The notes under the pieces are model-generated. The model searched no databases. It was not told where the DNA came from and worked only from the letters and a program-made list of their open reading frames with translations. Positions 58,501 through 64,000 of a DNA stretch of 64,000 nt are shown piece after piece. Origin of the DNA: Polytrichum commune (Eukaryota; Streptophyta; Polytrichopsida; Polytrichales; Polytrichaceae); NCBI GenBank assembly GCA_950295325.1, contig OX485808.1:4342501-4406500 (forward strand), written 5' to 3'. Positions within the stretch are counted from its first letter, which is position 1. Each line of letters begins with the position of its first letter. A program made the position numbers and the translations under genes.

Positions 58501-61500
58501 CAAGCTGACACCCACAAAATAGTTCAATCTAAAGATTAGGGCACCGGTCATTTAGGCTTAGGATTTGTGGCATTCATATTAGAGGGCTTGGTGCAAACTT
58601 ACCCCACTATAGGTTTCATAGCTTATTCATCCCAATTTAATCTAACTGGACTCATTTGGATTCATTTCTAAGGGTCGTTTCACACTATGGCTGTCCAAGT
58701 CGAGAGGCCGTGGGATTCAATAGTCAAACTTTGTTGAGAGTCCAAAGAAATGGGTTGAAAATAGCCAACAAAATATAGGAATTGGAGCCTTTGGCCGGAC
58801 ATAGTGTGAAGCCTTCAAAGGCCAAGTCCAAAGTCCAAAGGAAGAAGAAGCATCCCACTTTATTCCCACCCCCAAAAAACCCCTCCAATCTATCGGCCAA
58901 GATATTGTCAATTTTTTTTTTATATAATTTTTTTTATGACGAAAAATCGAAGGCCTCTCGACCATAGTTTGGGTTTCCATTCCTGTCTGATTTAGACTTC
59001 TTTCAAGAGTCCGTCGTTGTGGTCAAAAAGTACTGCCATGTAGGCGTTTTGAATTGTGACGGCCTTTGGACTTTGGCCTCTAGCGTGAAGGTTCAAGAGA
59101 CCAAATTCTTGGTTTCTTGCAATCTGATTGGTGGAAATTGACGGCCTCTCCACCTTTGGCCAAAGGGTGAAGCAACCCTGATACTCATTTATAGGTTGTT
59201 TATGTTTTTTTTGTTTTTTTTTTTAAAATTTATTAATTCAAGTCATACGAGGTTCCCGGCATTTGCATCTTCAACTTACATGTCTGTCACAAATCCTCGG
59301 TGTCTTTGGAGTGGGAGTATAATAATTAAGCATTTGTATACACTTCTATAAATCGCTTGCAATTTTATGTTAGATTATAAGAATACTACATCATTCATTC
59401 GAATAAATCTAGGTCACCATTTGAAACTACGTAGACCTATAGGTTCTTGAACATCATGCAAATTCCTCGTAAATTGTGACTATTCGTGTCTTGTTAAATT
59501 GAAGTTGTGTTGTGTAAAGTACATACCGTGTCTATTTGTTTTGCGCTCATGAAAAAAGGTTGTCCTTATTGATGAATCATATAACCAATATGTAGTTTTC
59601 AACGTTGATTGAGAATAAGAGGATGTAGCTCAATAAGTTTAGAGTGCATTAGAATCTTAAACTATATATAAAGATGAAGCTAAATTACCGGAGTGATTGT
59701 ATCGTCCTTGAATCCAAGTTCGAAGAGCACACTAGAGAAGAGGTCGCTAAAGTAGTGCAACATAACCGTACCTAAACCAACCTATGCAACCATCCTCATT
59801 CACATGTAAAAATTCCTTGAGAGTATTGTGCAATTTCAATGCTTAATGGGATTGAGCTTTATGACAATGTCATGTAAACACATAGGGTTCAAATTTAGGC
59901 CCAATGGTAACTATAGAATTGAATCAAGGTGGAAGTTTATATTTTGAAAAGATGGTTTGTTACCATAGACCCATATAGAGCAATATACATCGAGTTTTTT
60001 CGTCCAATCGGTAGAAGCTTGACACCCTACATACAAAGTAGTGACAATCCATGATGATTATATATTCATTTTTCCTTGTAACATTATCTTTGAAAAATAA
60101 ATAATATTTTGGATGTTATAAAAGTTGTATGATAATTTTCATGAGCCTAAGTCTACTTGCTCAAGTTTGGTGAAAGTGTCTCTCTCATATTTCTCTATTT
60201 CATCATCAAATACTAAAAACTTATAGAACAAGGAGTGCACCTGAAAAAGAAGGATCAGAACAACCAAGATAACCCCAAGCGTCATTGCACTGCTATAATA
60301 AAATGGAACCCATGTGCATACAAATGGCGCAAGTAGCAGTAACATCGTTCCTGATGCCAAGAATACTAATCGGTATTGTTTTTGCTCTGCAATGAGAATC
60401 AAAACCCCTTCAACGTGAAATCCAAAATAGCTTTGTTTTATTTTTTACTAATTGCCAAAGCCAGTCTCTTGTAGAGAACCCCAAAAAAGAAAAAAATTTA
60501 AGATCTTGTCTTTGACAAAAGTCAACAAGTGGACTTTTTGTAGTTTATGAATAAAAAGTTCACATTAAATGAAATATTTTAAAAAGCAACATTTCAACCT
60601 TCTTGCATGGAAACATTAATTGAGGCATCCGTGTTGGATCCCAATTGCCGGATGTCAACAAACTTAGTCTCAAAAGGTGACATTGCTCCGGTCCACAAGC
60701 CTTTATCCAATGCTTGCCAATTTTCATTTGGACATTCACCTAGGGTTAAGGATGTATTTCTACACAATAAAGAAACCAAGAATACCAACATCTTATTAAA
60801 TATATTGTATTGCCAACGATAGATACATGTACATGTCAACTTCATAAGGAAGCATGGCATAAGTGAACAACGTCTCCGTCTACACGGTACTATCACCTTT
60901 CAATGGAGGCCTCCAATATTGTCAAATATACAAGTCCAACTCAAACATTAAATCAAGACTTGAATATAATACTCTCACCCTTGAGATTGATCTTCCTCCA
61001 AATATTTGGGCCTGAATTATGAATATATCATAATAAAAGTGCATGGAAGAGTTTAATACATTATATGATATTATAGCATACCTATGAAAACAAACCTCTA
61101 GTCGTGGGAAGTTAAATTCTAAGGATGGGATGGACGATGCATCGATTTTCACGTATGTCGTGTGTGCAATTTTTTTGATGTTCTCCATTCGAGGTAGGCC
61201 TTTGATTCGAACACGAGCGAATGCAACAAGTTCACCATCTTTTGATAACCTTTTGCTAGGTGAAATGCCCATGGAGTTGCCAACCATGGGTCGCACAACA
61301 ATTGGGGACCCAATTGCAACATCTGCCATTCATAATAGGGCTTACTTCAAGAGGCATATAAGGCCATGTTCATTAATATTATGATTCAGTCATAATGATA
61401 TCTATCATAGTCACTTAACCCTTAAAGCCTAAAGGATAAAATAGTTCTTAAGATGCTTTATAAAATCACATTTGCAAGGGCTTCTTTAGCACTGTTGTGT

Positions 61501-62122
61501 GTCAAGAGAAGCTCTAAGGCAAGATGAAAAGATAAACTCTATACAATATGAAACACATAATATATTTTTGGTTCTCCTATAACGGGTGTAAAATTAAAGC
61601 TCCTAAAAATTCTTGTCAAATTGCAAATTTTATCGTTTTGATGAGAAACTTGCTAAGTTTAGTTGACATTACAGATGATTTTTTTGTCTATTATTATTCT
61701 CTTGAAGTGATCAAACTGTGAGAATGTCTTTTAAGATGTGAGCATTTTATAAGGTATAAAAGATGCCCATTCATGAAATTGTTATGACTAAAATTATGAA
61801 AGTGATAGGCAATTTTAATAACTACATCTGAGAAGACAAATTGCTTTACAATGTTGATCTAAATTTAAAATGATCCAATCACATGAAAGTGAGAATTCCA
61901 TTTAAAGGCCATTTAAAGGTTAGGGTTTGATTAAGTCTTGGCAAGTATGAAAGAGTATGGATTACACGGTGAGTTCATTGTACCTTGAAAATTTGAGTTC
62001 CCTTGGTCGTTTTCGAGTGTCTTGAGTGATGTTTTCAATTCTTGAGCCGAGCTTGAGAACAACCATAACAACAACAACAAGAAGCAGAAATGACAAGGGT
62101 GCAAGAACTTCTTGAGCTTCAT
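52566..62122 (-). CDS. NEMP: NEMP/PNET2-like nuclear-envelope membrane protein (DUF2215)
   Basis: Exons 62122-61984, 61322-61082, 60759-60599, 60386-60241, 60026-59964, 59781-59689, 58504-58343, 56463-56339, 54669-54524 and 52906-52566 join in phase to 538 residues; introns are GT-AG. A signal peptide (residues 1-25: CFLLLLLWLFSSSA) leads a lumenal part with VEVCFHR-like LEVCFHR and SLTLGECPNENWQ. Several membrane helices follow (about 183-380), including YYSSAMTLGVILVVLILLFQ, GYFGVQKLVLSEDG and FAWMALVLGSSIAWLVG. The C-terminal tail carries KEFYSTYHRAPFRR. These are signatures of plant PNET2 and animal NEMP proteins, inner nuclear membrane proteins needed for nuclear-envelope stability and chromatin organisation. 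Exon 9 is the least certain, supported mainly by perfect phase and splice sites. Introns 6, 7 and 9 carry MITEs. Confidence 0.88.
53141..53158. repeat. Perfect 18-bp palindrome
   Basis: GAGCCCTCATGAGGGCTC, in intron 9 of the NEMP-like gene. It could be a remnant of a foldback or a chance palindrome. Confidence 0.8.
53505..53880. mobile_element. Foldback MITE with GGAGAATGG repeats (NEMP intron 9)
   Basis: Terminal inverted repeats AGGGGTTGTCACACCTC (left) and GAGGTGTGACAACCCCT (right) are flanked by AAT on both sides. Just inside each end, GGAGAATGGAGAATGG repeats run in opposite directions, extending the foldback. A related inner piece, GGGGTGTCACACCT, lies near 53780, suggesting an internal duplication. 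No coding capacity. The 3-bp duplication suggests PIF/Harbinger or CACTA, but AAT is not the usual TWA. Confidence 0.82.
55660..55685. repeat. (CCTA)n microsatellite
   Basis: About six TACC/CCTA units in intron 8 of the NEMP-like gene. Confidence 0.88.
56533..57535. mobile_element. Tourist-like MITE copy 2, split by an hAT-like insertion (NEMP intron 7)
   Basis: The left end GGGCCACTTTACAC follows TTA and matches the inverted right end of the ETHE1 intron copy (11521-12003), including GAGCTTGAGGGCCC. The right part (about 57470-57535) matches the left part of that copy: TTTCCATGG, GAGTTTCAAGGGC, CTCACAATT. The right terminal repeat is shortened. Between the two halves sits the element at 56891-57451. 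Confidence 0.83.
56891..57451. mobile_element. hAT-like non-autonomous element with perfect 8-bp target duplication
   Basis: Terminal inverted repeats CACGGGTAGGTCACT (left) and AGTGACCTACCCGTG (right) are perfect over 15 bp. GAGTATTG flanks both sides (56883-56890 and 57452-57459). An 8-bp duplication with CA...TG ends is the hAT signature. The 561-bp element has no coding capacity and is nested inside the Tourist-like MITE. The intact ends and duplication point to a fairly young insertion. Confidence 0.92.
57556..58307. mobile_element. MITE, palindromic-end family (copy A4), split by a CACTA-like element
   Basis: Left end TACACTAAATATTTGTATTT, right end TATTTAGTGTAG (58307). It is oriented like copy A2: CAACACTAATTGTAAACC, CATTCCTTGTTAAAA, ATAGATTTACAATG and AATCATCCATGACAATT occur in the same order. 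The middle is interrupted by the foldback at 57849-58192. Confidence 0.82.
57849..58192. mobile_element. CACTA-like foldback MITE nested in copy A4
   Basis: The ends are CACTAGTAGAAAA and, inverted, TTTTTTTACTAGTG; CACTAGTA ends are typical of plant CACTA elements. Long inner inverted repeats follow, with TTTCCCATTGCAGTTCTTTT and GACCACCCTGATCTGCAGTC on the left answered on the right, so the arms are close to 95 bp. Flanks AAA and CAA are only a near match for a 3-bp duplication. Length 344 bp. Confidence 0.82.
58672..59179. mobile_element. Probable MITE in intron 6 of the NEMP-like gene
   Basis: The left end GGGTCGTTTCACACTATGGC is answered by the inverse of AAAGGGTGAAGCAACCC at the right. 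Inner words GAGAGGCCGT, GGCCTTTGGACTTTGG and GGCCTCTC recur in both orientations, giving a patchy foldback. No clear target duplication was seen. Length about 508 bp, without coding capacity. Confidence 0.65.
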
Positions 62123-64000
62123 CTTACAATCCTAGATGCAAATCCAATGTGGTGGATTCCATTTTCAAGGTTCAAGGAAGTTGAGATTGATTTTCGAAGG
62201 TAACGTCCGCTATATTCTTTCAATGAAGCCCACGAAACGAATGCATGTGACCTAATTTCCTTCGGGATCATCTTTCGTGATTTTTATATGTTACTTGGAG
62301 ACATGGATGTCAAGTTTCAATCAAGTAAGCATACAAACTCAAGTGAAGGCCATGTTCGCAATCTCCATACATCATGCACATTGAAACTTCACTTGTCTTC
62401 TCCCTTGCAATGTTTTTGGCCACTTGAGGTTAATAAGTGGGATTCTTAATGAATGTTTTGTAGTTTCAAGAGATTCATTTCCTCTGATTGTTGTGATCAA
62501 AACGATGTCATAGATAAATCCTTGCCAAGGCCACCAATGGAGAAGTTAAGTTAGACTTCAAATTCGGGTCGAACTCCATGTGAGTGATCTGCGTCCCAAT
62601 CCCGTAACCTTTCTTGAAATGCTCCTCAATTCTACTGCAAATTTGTGCAGCTAGGATGTTCACTAACCAACCTATTGATTTTCTTAACCCAAATGACACA
62701 AAGTTGTGTGGTGTTGAATGCAAAGATATTCAAGCAACGCTCATTGGGGGAGGAAAAAGTGTAGCTTTGGGGAAAGAAAAACATGATAGATTTGTATGTC
62801 TATATTATAACCTTATGGAGTAGGGAAAGCATGTGTAGTAAATATGTTAGGATTCATTTTGGAAATGACTTTAATATTAACTTGGGGCAGTGTACATTAT
62901 GAGCCCCGGGGGTGCACCTTTCATTAAAACCGAGAACCACATGTGTTCACAACATATTCTAAAAACCCTCTATATATAATTTTTTTTGGTATAATCAAGT
63001 AATGCACGCACAATTTCAATGATAATACAAGTGACAATATGTTTACGTAACAAAAATTACATTCATATATAGTCTTTAACATAAGTATACAAATATGCTT
63101 TTGAATAGTAATGAAACCCTATCATATGTATAATGTAAAACCCTAGCATTCATTAATAAAGTCATTGAAGACTATTTCATCCCCCAAATGTAACTCATAA
63201 GCATCTAAGTTTACAATATATGTCATATGAGCTATTGCAATTATTATTTCTAAATGATTATTATTTCTAGATAGCTCTACCTCTACATACGCTACAATGG
63301 ACTTTACATTAGATGGAGAGGGTATTTCCACATTTTTATGTTCAACAATTAGAACATCCAAGACATGTTGAAGCTCACTTTGCAACTCCACAAGTTCATG
63401 TAAATTATTTTCAACCCGCAACTACATCAATTCCATCTCTATGACATCTCCAACATTATAATTTTTCCTTGTCACCACATGGTGCACAAGAATCATCAAT
63501 CCATGCATGATCATAATCACTCTCCTCATCCTCCTTCATACTTCCAAATAAATGAGCCTCAATAAGAGACCCTACCATACAAGTAGAAATGTTGTATATT
63601 TTCTTAGAGGTCCTCCATACAACATGATATCCACGAAAAATGTCACAAATGTTGTTTTCTCGAATACAAGGAAGGCTAGCTTGAATTGGTCTTTGAAGGC
63701 AACTTTTCCCAACTACATCTAGATGTATTTACAAAATGCTAGTAGCATGTGCAAGTGATAACAAGGGAAGAAGTATTTTTTATATCATAATTGTTATATT
63801 CTTCATTGTTACTTCAAACACTCTTGATAGCAATCAAAATATAACAACCATGATATGAAAGGACTTCTTCATACTCTATTAGCTTGTACCATAGGTACCC
63901 ATACAGGATTAGTTTCAAAATAATTCTTTTTCCAAAGTTGAAGTGCACTTTGCAAGATTCAAATTGAGTTGGCCTTGGAGGGAAACAAAAAAACAAAAAC
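62123..64000. other. Upstream flank of the NEMP-like gene; no recognised gene
   Basis: The part next to 62122 should carry the NEMP-like promoter. Beyond it, a minus-strand frame of 92 codons (63143-63421) and a plus-strand frame at 62614-62823 show ordinary-looking residue mixtures but no motif I recognise. They could be pieces of exons or of a transposon cut by the window edge. Confidence 0.4.

Noticed and set aside
63143-63421. Minus-strand 92-codon frame as a gene
   Set aside because: No recognised family and no supporting exons within the window; left as unassigned.

Overview
This window is nuclear DNA from a land plant. It is AT-rich, its genes are split by GT-AG introns, and the gaps and introns are full of small non-autonomous transposons. 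Every recognised protein has clear plant relatives. I cannot place the species; nothing clearly marks it as a flowering plant, and a non-seed plant is possible.

Six protein-coding genes can be rebuilt exon by exon with unbroken reading phase. Plus strand: a TMEM147-like ER membrane protein (1349-4097, 7 exons); the persulfide dioxygenase ETHE1 (6761-12159, 9 exons); a NUP50-like nucleoporin with a Ran-binding domain (22293-23732, one coding exon); and a SirB1/transglutaminase-like protein of unknown role (43273-49086, 9 exons). Minus strand: a very large alpha/beta-hydrolase plus CAAX-protease (CPBP) fusion protein (40588-26764, 14 exons and a possible extra microexon); and a nuclear-envelope NEMP/PNET2-like (DUF2215) protein (62122-52566, 10 exons). 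The CAAX-protease gene and the SirB1 gene diverge from a shared 2.7-kb gap. The CAAX-protease gene and NUP50 converge.

Region by region: 1-12.2 kb holds TMEM147 and ETHE1. 12.2-22 kb has no recognised gene and carries an old LTR-like direct-repeat pair, a long foldback and several MITEs. 22-25 kb holds NUP50 followed by a ~500-bp tandem duplication. 26.4-40.6 kb is the CAAX-protease gene, with internal tandem repeats and two SINE copies. 40.6-49.1 kb is the divergent gap and the SirB1 gene. 49.7-51.9 kb holds a broken Ty1/copia remnant. 52.6-62.1 kb is the NEMP-like gene, one of whose introns is almost entirely nested transposons. 62.1-64 kb has nothing recognisable.

The genes do not form a pathway. 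Three of them (TMEM147, NUP50, NEMP) belong to ER/nuclear-envelope biology, which is probably chance. The most interesting points are a tandem duplication across a splice junction that created a frame-keeping 21-nt microexon, a probable GC-AG intron, and a set of clean non-autonomous transposon families (Tourist-like with TTA duplications, hAT-like with an 8-bp duplication, CACTA-like foldback, an unassigned palindromic-end family and a tRNA-related SINE).
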